Assembly: GCA_023437255.1 (NCBI GenBank)
Contig: JAEZGR010000200.1
Span: forward strand, 1 to 5,143
Direction: 5' to 3'
DNA: 5,143 nucleotides
Source: Pseudomonadota bacterium
Lineage (GTDB): Bacteria > Pseudomonadota > Gammaproteobacteria > Burkholderiales > Burkholderiaceae_B
Made by a program: the position numbers and the translations under genes. A model generated the notes under the pieces. That model saw nothing but the letters and a program-made list of their open reading frames with translations, had not been told where the DNA came from and ran no database searches. Below are positions 1 to 5,143 of this stretch, piece by piece (within the stretch, counting starts at the first letter, position 1; each line of letters starts with the position of its first letter).

Positions 1-19
1 TCCTTAACTTACACGAATA

Positions 20-25
20 TATACT
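20..25 (+). promoter_or_regulatory. possible -10 element (TATACT) before nadC
   Basis: TATACT matches the sigma-70 -10 consensus TATAAT at five of six positions and lies in the AT-rich first 55 bases. The matching -35 would fall at or beyond the left edge of the window, so it cannot be checked. If the element is real, transcription would begin near 32, at or inside the most upstream nadC start codon (30), which would favour a downstream translation start. An imperfect inverted repeat (TAT-CTC / GAG-ATA, 20-38) overlaps it and could be an operator, but I do not recognise it as a known NAD-regulator site. Confidence 0.3.
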
Positions 26-29
26 CGAT

Positions 30-998
30 ATGAGCATAATTAGCGAATTGCCGGTCGCTGAAACGCGTTTTGTTCGCGTGGAACAGCCCGAGTCGACAAC
101 CGCAGACGCATCAGGTCACGATGAGGGGGCCAGACAGATCGTGCCGCTGGCGGACGTCATGTTGGAGCCGCTGGTGCGGCAGACTCTGCTGGAAGATCTT
201 GGGCGTGCGGGCGACCTCACCAGCAATTTGATCATCCCGGGCGACGCTACGGCGCGCCTGCGGCTGGCTGCCAGGGAAGCTGGTGTGCTGGCAGGATTGG
301 CGCTGGCTCGTATCGCGTTTGCCATTATGGATCCGCGCATCCGCTTCACACCGCTACTGCAGGATGGCGCCCGGCTGCGGCGGGGTGATGTGATCGCGAC
401 GGTCGAAGGACCGGCCCGGGAAATTCTTTCCGCTGAGCGAACGGCGTTGAACTTCATGTGCCACCTCAGCGGTGTCGCAACCGCCACGGCACGGATCGCC
501 GATGCGATTCGACCATACGGCACCCGTGTCACCTGCACACGCAAGACGCTCCCGGGGCTGCGCATGGTGCAGAAGTATGCGGTGCGCGTGGGGGGTGGCA
601 GCAACCATCGCTACGGGCTGGATGACGCCATACTGATCAAGGACAACCACATTGCCGTGGCGGGCGGTGTGCGCCAGGCGGTGGAGCGCGCTCGTGAAGG
701 CGCCGGTCACATGGTCGCCATCGAACTGGAAGTCGATACGCTGGAGCAACTTCAGGAAGGCCTGGCGGCGGGGGCCAACATCATCCTGCTCGACAACATG
801 CCGCCCGCGATGCTTCGCAAGGCAGTGGAAATCGTCGCCGGCCGAGCTGTGACGGAAGCGTCAGGACGTGTCACGCTCGACACGGCGGTATCGATGGCGC
901 AGGCGGGCGTGGATTACATCGCTGTGGGCGCAATTACCCACAGCGTGACCACACTCGATATTGGACTGGACGCCGTATCGGAACCCGGTCATGTCTGA
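30..998 (+). CDS. nadC: nicotinate-nucleotide pyrophosphorylase (quinolinate phosphoribosyltransferase)
   Basis: Converts quinolinate and PRPP to nicotinate mononucleotide, CO2 and pyrophosphate, the last committed step of de novo NAD synthesis, in the cytoplasm. Family hallmarks are present along the whole chain: [13 protein letters not shown] near residue 53, AERTALNF (R137), TRKTLPGLR (R171, K172), [20 protein letters not shown] (H193, R194, K204), IELEVDT (E232, E234), LLDNM (D255), TEASGR (E276) and the C-terminal IAVGAITHS phosphate-binding strand. The conserved basic and acidic PRPP/quinolinate residues therefore look intact. The 322 residues exceed the usual 280-300 because residues 1-37 precede any recognisable family sequence. 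ATG at 159 (MLEPLVRQ) or GTG at 141, which has GAGGGGG about 12 bases upstream, are credible alternative starts, and no good ribosome site precedes 30. The stop overlaps the next gene, implying an operon. nadA and nadB are not in the window. Confidence 0.96.
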   Translation: MSIISELPVAETRFVRVEQPESTTADASGHDEGARQIVPLADVMLEPLVRQTLLEDLGRAGDLTSNLIIPGDATARLRLAAREAGVLAGLALARIAFAIMDPRIRFTPLLQDGARLRRGDVIATVEGPAREILSAERTALNFMCHLSGVATATARIADAIRPYGTRVTCTRKTLPGLRMVQKYAVRVGGGSNHRYGLDDAILIKDNHIAVAGGVRQAVERAREGAGHMVAIELEVDTLEQLQEGLAAGANIILLDNMPPAMLRKAVEIVAGRAVTEASGRVTLDTAVSMAQAGVDYIAVGAITHSVTTLDIGLDAVSEPGHV

Positions 999-2019
999 TC
1001 GCCGCCGGCTGAGCCGTCTGACTGTCCTGTTGACCGCCGCTATTGCGTACGTAGCGGCGGCCATTGGCGTGGCGCGCAGCGACCATGCGCACCCGGCGCA
1101 ATCGCAGACCGCCCAGAGCTGGCCCGACGGGCCCGTGACGCTGGTCGTCACCTTCCCGCCCGGCGGCGGTACCGATACCCTAGCGCGCCGTCTGGCGGAC
1201 CGCCTGCATCATCGCTTTGGCCACGCTTTCGTTGTCGAGAATCGCTCTGGCGCCAGCGGCAACATCGGTGCGCAGGCGGTGGCGCGTGCCGCGCCCGACG
1301 GACACACGCTGCTGGTGGCCAACAGCTCCTACGCGATCAACCCCGCGGTGTTCACGGAACTGGGTTTCGATCCGGTGCATGATTTGGTGGGCGTTGTGAA
1401 CGTCGCCTACGTGCCCTCGGTGGTTGTCACCCGCCCTGATGCACCGTGGCCGGATTTGCTTGCCGCCGTCGATGCTGGTCGGGGAGGGCAGCTGCGAGAG
1501 GTGCCGGCCTACGCATCGTGTGGAAACGGTACACCGCAGCATCTGGCGGCTGCCATGCTCAACCAGAGCACTGGTTCGCAATGGCTGCATGTGCCGTACC
1601 GGGGATGCGGCCCCGCGCTGATCGACGTCATGTCAGGTACGGTCGGCCTGGGCGTGGTGACAGCCTCGAGCGCCTTGCCCCATATAAAGGCGGGCACGCT
1701 ACGCGCGCTGGCGGTGACTTCACCGGAACGTTCGGCGCTGCTGCCCGACACGCCTTCAGTGGCCGAACTGGGTATTACGGGTTATGCACTGAATCAATGG
1801 CATGGTCTGCTTGCACCCGGCGCGACGCCACCGGAAACGGTCGACCGCATTCATGCAGCGGTGAGCGAGGTGCTTGCCGACCCGGATGTTCAAAGGGAAC
1901 TGGTGGGCATGGGCTACGACCTGGCGGCGGGCGATGCGCAAGGGTTTCAGAAAACCATCCGCGACGACCTGGAGCGATTTGCGGTCGCAGCCCGAGGTAT
2001 TGGCTTGCAGGCCAACTAG
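991..2019 (+). CDS. Bug-family (TTT) periplasmic tricarboxylate/solute-binding protein
   Basis: A secreted receptor of the tripartite tricarboxylate transporter type, whose Bug members bind small, mostly carboxylated solutes in the periplasm. From ATG 991 the protein has 342 residues, close to the usual 320-330 plus signal. The N-terminus has a basic DRRRLSR stretch and a hydrophobic core (residues 11-28) with a likely cleavage site between about 28 and 40; the RRRLS could be a weak Tat motif. Family motifs: [18 protein letters not shown] (49-66), [14 protein letters not shown] (81-94), APDGHTLL (101-108), [11 protein letters not shown] (176-186), [11 protein letters not shown] (200-210), [12 protein letters not shown] (236-247) and [12 protein letters not shown] (269-280). 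C177 and C206 sit in the two ligand-loop motifs and may form a disulfide. ATG 991 was chosen over TTG 961 because it gives a 4-base-type coupling (8-base overlap with nadC) and a normal signal peptide. No permease genes adjoin, as is common for orphan Bug proteins. The ligand is not determinable from sequence. Confidence 0.93.
   Translation: MSDRRRLSRLTVLLTAAIAYVAAAIGVARSDHAHPAQSQTAQSWPDGPVTLVVTFPPGGGTDTLARRLADRLHHRFGHAFVVENRSGASGNIGAQAVARAAPDGHTLLVANSSYAINPAVFTELGFDPVHDLVGVVNVAYVPSVVVTRPDAPWPDLLAAVDAGRGGQLREVPAYASCGNGTPQHLAAAMLNQSTGSQWLHVPYRGCGPALIDVMSGTVGLGVVTASSALPHIKAGTLRALAVTSPERSALLPDTPSVAELGITGYALNQWHGLLAPGATPPETVDRIHAAVSEVLADPDVQRELVGMGYDLAAGDAQGFQKTIRDDLERFAVAARGIGLQAN
1034..1060 (+). 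repeat. 9-base perfect inverted repeat inside the Bug signal-peptide region
   Basis: CCGCCGCTA (1034-1042) and TAGCGGCGG (1052-1060) are exact reverse complements separated by nine bases, so the transcript could form a GC-rich hairpin 43-70 bases after the Bug start codon. It lies in codons for an alanine-rich signal peptide, so chance from biased composition is the simplest explanation. No U-tract follows, so it is not an intrinsic terminator. Confidence 0.4.
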
Positions 2020-2041
2020 CGTGCCCCGGGTGCTGCCAGCC

Positions 2042-2905
2042 TCATTCTGAATCGGCTCGGCCTGTGGCGATGGGCACGTCGCGCTGACGGCACCATTCGC
2101 TCCAGGAACCGGGGTACAGGCTTGCCCCGGGGAGACCGGCGATTTCCATGGCAAGCAGGTTGTGGCACGCCGTGACGCCAGATCCGCATTGATGGATGAC
2201 CTGTTCCGCCGGTGTGTCGCCCAGGAGCGACTGGAAGGCGGCTCTCAGCTCGCCTGGCGACTTGAACCTGCCGCTGGCATCGACGTTTTCTTTGAAGAAG
2301 TGATTCAGGGCGCCTGGAATGTGGCCGCCCACCGGGTCGATGGTCTCATTCTCGCCACGGAAACGGTCGGGGCTGCGGGCGTCGACCAATACGCGCTGAC
2401 GGCTCTGAACGTTTTGCAGAACATCGGTGAAGGTCACGGTGGGCATCGCACGCTGGCGCAATGTGAACGACCCCCGCGCAGGGTTGTGGGTGCTGGTGAC
2501 GAGCCCGCCTCCGGCGCTGATCCAGGCCGGCAGGCCGCCGTCGAGCACCCGCACTTTTTCGTGCCCCACCCAGCGCAGCAGCCACCACAGCCTGGCCGCA
2601 AACATTGAGTCGCCCGCATCGTAAGCCACGATCAACGTTTCATTATCGGCCCCCAGGGCGGCCATGTTGTCGGCGAATGTCTCGGGGTCGGGCAGCGGGT
2701 GGCGACCATTCATGCCGGTGGTCGGGCCGCTAAGGAGATCGCCCAGATCGGCGTGCAGGGCGCCCGGGATGTGGCCCTGGTTGTAGGCTCGCACACCGGC
2801 AGCAGGATCGGTGAGGACATAGCGGCAATCGGCAATGACAAGACTTTGAGGCTGTTCCAGAAGGGCAAGAAGTTCGGCCGCGCTGATCAGGGGAGGGTGG
2901 GGCAT
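2042..2905 (-). CDS. sseA: 3-mercaptopyruvate sulfurtransferase / rhodanese-type sulfurtransferase
   Basis: A two-domain rhodanese-fold enzyme that moves sulfane sulfur, through a persulfide on its active cysteine, from 3-mercaptopyruvate (or thiosulfate) to an acceptor such as cyanide or a thiol; cytoplasmic. The inactive N-terminal domain carries ADCRYVL (residues 25-31), QGHIPGALHADL (43-54) and VRVLDGGLPAW (118-128). The C-terminal domain has LVDARSPDRFRG (173-184), GGHIPGAL (193-200) and the active loop CGSGVTAC with nucleophile C240. CGSGVTA is the mercaptopyruvate-sulfurtransferase signature, whereas thiosulfate rhodaneses usually have CRKGVTA. R179-type and R184-type substrate arginines cannot be assigned with certainty. 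At 287 residues it matches the usual 280-290. The start is supported by AAGGAG five bases before ATG (complement of 2911-2916). It converges on the Bug gene with a 22-base gap and diverges from the hemerythrin gene. Function as SseA rather than thiosulfate rhodanese is likely but not proven. Confidence 0.92.
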   Translation of the reverse strand: MPHPPLISAAELLALLEQPQSLVIADCRYVLTDPAAGVRAYNQGHIPGALHADLGDLLSGPTTGMNGRHPLPDPETFADNMAALGADNETLIVAYDAGDSMFAARLWWLLRWVGHEKVRVLDGGLPAWISAGGGLVTSTHNPARGSFTLRQRAMPTVTFTDVLQNVQSRQRVLVDARSPDRFRGENETIDPVGGHIPGALNHFFKENVDASGRFKSPGELRAAFQSLLGDTPAEQVIHQCGSGVTACHNLLAMEIAGLPGASLYPGSWSEWCRQRDVPIATGRADSE

Positions 2906-2952
2906 GCTGTCTCCTTGAATGTGAACAGGTCGCAGCGTATCAGATTCCCGTA

Positions 2953-2981
2953 TTGCGTACGCGCGTTACAGCGTGTAAGAT
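2953..2981 (+). promoter_or_regulatory. candidate sigma-70 promoter of the hemerythrin gene
   Basis: TTGCGT (2953-2958) and TAAGAT (2976-2981) are separated by exactly 17 bases. The -35 matches the consensus at three positions including TTG, and the -10 matches at four of six. The predicted transcript would start near 2988, giving a leader of about 25 bases. The -10 overlaps the left arm of the putative NsrR site, the arrangement expected for repression. The prediction is by eye only. Confidence 0.4.
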
Positions 2982-2999
2982 TCATTTCAAATATATCTT
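2977..2999. promoter_or_regulatory. putative NsrR (nitric oxide sensor repressor) binding site
   Basis: Left arm AAGATTCATTT (2977-2987), central C (2988), right arm AAATATATCTT (2989-2999). The arms are inverted copies at nine of eleven positions. The known NsrR site of beta- and gammaproteobacteria is an 11-1-11 inverted repeat whose half-site is close to AAGATGYATTT; the left arm differs from it at one position and the right arm, read in reverse complement as AAGATATATTT, at one or two. The site sits 13 bases before the hemerythrin ATG and overlaps the candidate promoter. Hemerythrin-type proteins such as YtfE are established NsrR targets, so location and target fit. The sseA start lies about 71 bases away on the other side, so NsrR could affect it too, though less directly. 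Confidence 0.72.
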
Positions 3000-3012
3000 T
3001 AAACGTAAAGCC

Positions 3013-3423
3013 ATGGACATCGAACGGTTCAAAAGCCAGCACGTGGAAATTCTTTCGCGCATCGATGCGCTACGCAAGCTCGTGCACGCGGGTATCGAGT
3101 CGAACGTGTACGCCATTGCCCAGCAGATCAAGGATCTGGGTACAGTGGTCAAGCTGCATTTGGCCATTGAAGACAGAATTCTGTACCCCGCAGTGCGGCA
3201 GTCGCCAGACGCCGCCATTTCAGCAATGGGTAACGCCTACCAAAATGAGATGCAGGGTATTGCGAATGAGTACATTCGCTTTACGAGCAAGTGGTCTGAC
3301 CCCAAGCAGCTCGCGGCCGACCCCGAATCGTTTCGCGCGGCAGCCAACCATGTGTTGAAGAACGTTTACCAGCGCATGCAGCGCGAAAATCACGAGTTCT
3401 ACCCGGCGATCGAACGCATGTGA
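3013..3423 (+). CDS. small hemerythrin-domain protein, probably nitric oxide/oxidative stress related
   Basis: A 136-residue, single-domain, all-helical protein of the hemerythrin-like group. Members bind a di-iron centre and act as oxygen or NO sensors, carriers or iron-repair proteins. Clear ligands in the first half are H10 (SQHVEIL) and H49-x3-E53 in KLHLAIEDRILYP, the typical helix-B pattern ending in LYP. The second half repeats the pattern in degenerate form: helix C (about 74-92) has E79 and E86 but no histidine, and helix D (QRMQRENHEFYPAIE) has R121 where HxxxE would place its histidine, with E125 kept and H127 and H113 as possible substitutes. ATG 3013 is preferred to a TTG at 2953 because the latter would place the promoter and operator inside the gene and add residues unlike the family. 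The ribosome site (TAAAG) is weak. It lacks the DUF542 N-terminal domain of YtfE/Ric proteins. A putative NsrR operator lies directly upstream. Confidence 0.88.
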   Translation: MDIERFKSQHVEILSRIDALRKLVHAGIESNVYAIAQQIKDLGTVVKLHLAIEDRILYPAVRQSPDAAISAMGNAYQNEMQGIANEYIRFTSKWSDPKQLAADPESFRAAANHVLKNVYQRMQRENHEFYPAIERM

Positions 3424-3426
3424 ACG

Positions 3427-3502
3427 ACCTGCAGGCAGGTTCTGACGATGAGGCAGGCGCTGGCGTGATGCGGGCACTTGCCCGGCCTGAGGCGGTTCGC
3501 CT
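3427..3502. terminator. cluster of small hairpins between convergent genes, possible weak terminator
   Basis: The 82-base gap between the convergent hemerythrin and radical SAM genes holds three short stems: ACCTG/CAGGT (3427-3431 with 3436-3440), CGGGCA/TGCCCG (3471-3476 with 3479-3484, two unpaired central bases so probably five pairs with a larger loop) and AGGCG/CGCCT (3490-3494 with 3498-3502). None is followed by a proper run of T on either strand, so an efficient intrinsic terminator is not shown. Position between converging genes is the main support. Confidence 0.3.
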
Positions 3503-3505
3503 GGT

Positions 3506-4663
3506 TTAGAACAGACCCAGTTGCACGCTTTGCTGCGGGCTGCGAAAGGCCGATGTGTCGGGCTCGATGCGCCGCAGATTGAGGTTCATGCGTGTGCATA
3601 CACGCTGGAAGCGCTGGCGCAGCATGTCGGCGTATGGGCCGGTTCCCGCCATGCGCTGGCGGAAGTCGGCGTCGTACTCTTTGCCGCCACGCATGGCGCG
3701 AAGCTGGTTCATGACATGAGCAGCCTTCATGGGGTAATGCGCCTGCAGCCATTCGTGGAACAGCTGGGCAACTTCGCGGGGCAGCCGCAGCAACACGTAG
3801 CTGGCACTGGAGGCTCCGGCTTCTGCCGATGCGATCGCCACCCGTTCAAGTTCGTAATCGGTTAGCCCCGGAATGACGGGTGCAATGAGGACGCCTACCG
3901 GAATGCCCGCCTGCTTCAGGGCGCGCACGGTTTCGATGCGGGCAGCTGGCGTGCATGCGCGCGGCTCCATGCGCCTTGCCAGTTCGCGGTCGAGCGTGCC
4001 GATGGAAATCTGGACGCGCACCAGGTTGCGACGCGCCAGCCGTGCCAGAAGCGGAATGTCGCGTGTGATGAGGGAAGACTTGGTTGTGATGCTGACGGGG
4101 TGGTTGAACTCGTCGAACACTTCGAGCAACCCGGCCGTAATGCGCAGGCGTTTTTCGATGGGCTGATACGGGTCGGTATTTGTGCCCATGGCTATGAGCC
4201 GTGGCTCGTACCCCGCGCGGCTGAGCTCGCGCCGCAGCAGCTGGGGCGCGTTCTCTTTTGCGTACAGGCGGGTTTCGAAATCTAGCCCTGGCGAGAGATC
4301 GAGATAGGCGTGGCTGGGCCGCGCATAGCAGTAGATACAGCCATGCTCGCAGCCACGATAGGCGTTGACGGATTGGTCGAATGGAATGTCGGGCGAGCTG
4401 TTGCGCGAGATGATGCTGCGAGCGTGTTCGGCCGTGACGGTTGTGGCCGGGCGCGGTGATTCGAGGGGTAGAGGGGTGGAAGCCCGGCTGCGTACGGTTG
4501 GCCGCGGGCCCATGGGCGCCACGGCTTCGCGTTTAACAGACAGGCCAGCGGCATCGCTGACATGCGGCCAAGCCCAGTCGGGCCGTGCTTCGCGGGTGTA
4601 AGCCTGAAAGCGGGAACCGTGGTTCGACAGGCTGCCGCGGCCCTTGATTGGAACGGCATACAT
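3506..4663 (-). CDS. PA0069-family radical SAM protein (SplB-related), predicted SOS-inducible
   Basis: A 385-residue radical SAM enzyme; cleavage of S-adenosylmethionine at a 4Fe-4S cluster gives a 5'-deoxyadenosyl radical. The cluster motif is C105-x3-C109-x2-C112 in YRGCEHGCIYCYARPSH, preceded by FDQSVNAYRG. Further conserved blocks are MGTNTDPYQPIEK (159-171), PVSITTKS (189-196), VRVQISIGT and VGVLIAPVIPGLTD. This arrangement is that of the PA0069/Rv2578c group, distant relatives of spore photoproduct lyase; the substrate is unknown. Residues 45-80 are rich in proline, arginine and threonine and look like a flexible linker. The chain ends exactly in QLGLF (381-385), fitting the bacterial sliding-clamp binding motif QL[S/D]LF apart from its third residue. 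The start is supported by GGAGGT five bases before ATG (complement of 4669-4674). A LexA box lies 15 bases upstream. I recall PA0069 being reported among LexA-regulated genes of Pseudomonas aeruginosa. Family assignment is firm; the DNA-repair role is inference. Confidence 0.93.
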   Translation of the reverse strand: MYAVPIKGRGSLSNHGSRFQAYTREARPDWAWPHVSDAAGLSVKREAVAPMGPRPTVRSRASTPLPLESPRPATTVTAEHARSIISRNSSPDIPFDQSVNAYRGCEHGCIYCYARPSHAYLDLSPGLDFETRLYAKENAPQLLRRELSRAGYEPRLIAMGTNTDPYQPIEKRLRITAGLLEVFDEFNHPVSITTKSSLITRDIPLLARLARRNLVRVQISIGTLDRELARRMEPRACTPAARIETVRALKQAGIPVGVLIAPVIPGLTDYELERVAIASAEAGASSASYVLLRLPREVAQLFHEWLQAHYPMKAAHVMNQLRAMRGGKEYDADFRQRMAGTGPYADMLRQRFQRVCTRMNLNLRRIEPDTSAFRSPQQSVQLGLF

Positions 4664-4671
4664 GGTTCACC

Positions 4672-4705
4672 TCCGTTTTACTGTACATGCATACAGTAAA
4701 ACGGA
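4672..4705. repeat. perfect 14-base inverted repeat containing the LexA box
   Basis: TCCGTTTTACTGTA (4672-4685) and TACAGTAAAACGGA (4692-4705) are exact reverse complements with a six-base spacer. Symmetry extends well past the 20-base LexA core. In a leftward transcript entering from the DUF805 gene the arms would form a 14-pair hairpin whose 3' arm includes GGA of the GGAGGT ribosome site of the radical SAM gene. A transcript starting within the repeat would lack the 5' arm and leave the ribosome site free. Confidence 0.85.
4679..4698. promoter_or_regulatory. LexA-binding SOS box of the radical SAM gene
   Basis: TACTGTACATGCATACAGTA has the invariant CTG-N10-CAG core and the full TACTGT/ACAGTA ends of the LexA consensus used by gamma- and betaproteobacteria (TACTGTATATATATACAGTA); only three central bases differ. 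It lies 15 bases before the radical SAM ATG and overlaps the candidate -10 element, so bound LexA would block transcription directly. The flanking genes are both leftward, so the box serves the radical SAM gene and not a divergent partner. Confidence 0.9.
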
Positions 4706-4721
4706 ATGCGCTTCGATGCAA
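4693..4721 (-). promoter_or_regulatory. candidate LexA-controlled promoter of the radical SAM gene
   Basis: On the minus strand TTGCAT (complement of 4716-4721) is followed after exactly 17 bases by TACTGT (complement of 4693-4698). The -10 is the left half of the SOS box, as in many SOS promoters. The predicted start is near 4685, giving a leader of roughly 20 bases that begins inside the inverted repeat. Both hexamers are weak matches, so this rests on spacing and on overlap with the LexA box. Confidence 0.5.
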
Positions 4722-4741
4722 GTGTCTGGCAGATTCGCGTG

Positions 4742-5095
4742 TCAGACGGCGGGGGCCGGGCCGTATCGATCGCCTTCAGGGCGCGCCGGTTGAACCATCC
4801 AGTACAGCAACACCAGTACGCCAATGATGGTCAGGCTCAGCAGCTGCCACCAGCCGCTGCGCCCGACATCGTGCAAGCGCCGGCACCCAGCCGACAGCGA
4901 AGGGAGCAGCAGCGCGAACATCACCAGCGTTCCCAGCAAATCCTGGGGGTCGCCGATGCTGCGGCTGATCAGTGAGGCGAACGACATCGCCAGCACTGTG
5001 AATAAATAGAACCACCAGAATTCGCTGCGAGACGCCCGGCCCTGGAACTGGGCATATTTTTTCAGGCAGGTTGTGACAGCCGTCTTGAAGTCCAT
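4742..5095 (-). CDS. DUF805 family inner-membrane protein
   Basis: A 117-residue membrane protein of the DUF805 (YhaH/YhaI-like) family, whose molecular function is not known. The family pattern is complete: a soluble amphipathic start with YAQFQGRASRSEFWWFYLF (14-32), a hydrophobic span about 26-46, a second about 53-68, the signature CRRLHDVGRSGWW (71-83), a third span about 84-102 and the closing GDRYGPAPA (108-116). The usual C-terminal form is G-x-N-x-YGP; here it is GDRYGP. The start fits the family, although the best ribosome site (GTGGAGAG, about 10 bases upstream) is moderate. It lies upstream of, and in the same direction as, the radical SAM gene with a 78-base gap, but the separate LexA promoter in that gap argues that the two genes are regulated independently, apart from possible read-through. 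Confidence 0.92.
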   Translation of the reverse strand: MDFKTAVTTCLKKYAQFQGRASRSEFWWFYLFTVLAMSFASLISRSIGDPQDLLGTLVMFALLLPSLSAGCRRLHDVGRSGWWQLLSLTIIGVLVLLYWMVQPARPEGDRYGPAPAV

Positions 5096-5143
5096 TTCCG
5101 CTAGCTCTCCACTGATGTAGACGTCGCAAGCTTACTTCAAGTG
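5096..5143. other. upstream flank of the DUF805 gene, no clear element
   Basis: These 48 bases precede the leftward DUF805 gene. They include the ribosome-binding region and presumably part of the promoter, but I found no convincing -35/-10 pair or operator-like repeat. Confidence 0.4.

Noticed and set aside
961..990. TTG at 961 as start of the Bug gene
   Set aside because: It would add ten residues before the basic part of the signal peptide and enlarge the overlap with nadC to 38 bases; ATG at 991 gives a normal signal peptide and a short overlap.
2020..2041. Terminator between the converging Bug and sseA genes
   Set aside because: The 22-base gap contains no stem followed by a T-run on either strand.
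1446..2087. Open frame of 213 codons on the plus strand inside the Bug gene
   Set aside because: It is an alternative frame of a gene whose motifs run uninterrupted in the correct frame; the product is Arg/Gly/Ala-rich and unlike a real protein.
2162..2608. Open frame of 148 codons on the plus strand opposite sseA
   Set aside because: It is the antisense reading of a strongly conserved sulfurtransferase in high-GC DNA, with no recognisable protein features.
1041..2961. Identical 11-base stretch TATTGCGTACG at 1041-1051 and 2951-2961
   Set aside because: With about 13 million position pairs in the window and 4.2 million possible 11-mers, a few such matches are expected by chance; the flanks do not match.
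2955..2962. GCGTACGC palindrome as an FNR/CRP-like operator
   Set aside because: It lacks the TTGAT-N4-ATCAA or TGTGA-N6-TCACA patterns; an 8-base self-complementary word alone is weak.
2953..3012. TTG at 2953 as start of the hemerythrin gene
   Set aside because: The added 20 residues do not resemble the family and would place the promoter and NsrR-like operator within the coding sequence.
3432..5070. Similar CAGGCAGGTTnTGAC stretches at 3432-3446 and near 5063-5077
   Set aside because: About 15 bases with one mismatch, no extension into the flanks, and one copy is coding; not enough for a repeat family.

Overview
The window (about 60% GC by eye, densely coding) looks like a betaproteobacterial chromosome segment, most likely order Burkholderiales and close to Alcaligenaceae. 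The main clue is a Bug-family (tripartite tricarboxylate transporter type) periplasmic binding protein, a family hugely expanded in that group. The assignment is an inference from gene content and protein character, not from a database search. Six protein genes are supported. There is no sign of phage, insertion sequence, CRISPR or RNA genes.

Layout. Positions 30-2019 (+) hold nadC (quinolinate phosphoribosyltransferase, NAD synthesis) overlapped by 8 bases by an orphan Bug solute-binding protein gene, so the two are almost certainly cotranscribed. Converging on them from 2905 to 2042 (-) is an SseA-type sulfurtransferase with a CGSGVTAC active-site loop. A 107-base divergent intergenic region (2906-3012) follows, then a small hemerythrin-domain gene (3013-3423, +). 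The last two genes point left: a short DUF805 membrane protein (5095-4742, -) and a radical SAM protein of the PA0069/SplB-related type (4663-3506, -).

The most informative content is regulatory. (1) Positions 2977-2999, just before the hemerythrin gene, form an 11-1-11 inverted repeat that closely fits the binding site of NsrR, the nitric-oxide-sensing repressor. This predicts that the hemerythrin is part of the nitrosative-stress response. (2) Positions 4679-4698, just before the radical SAM gene, form a textbook LexA (SOS) box, CTGT-N8-ACAG, inside a larger perfect inverted repeat with 14-base arms (4672-4705). (3) The radical SAM protein ends in QLGLF, which fits the sliding-clamp (DnaN) binding pentapeptide. 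The LexA box, the clamp motif and the distant relation to spore photoproduct lyase together make a coherent, testable case for a DNA-damage-inducible, clamp-tethered radical SAM DNA-repair enzyme. This is the best candidate for an under-described system here.

Nucleotide-metabolism, sulfur and stress functions lie side by side, but no single pathway links all six genes. nadC and the Bug gene plausibly act together on an NAD precursor; the other genes look like independent units.
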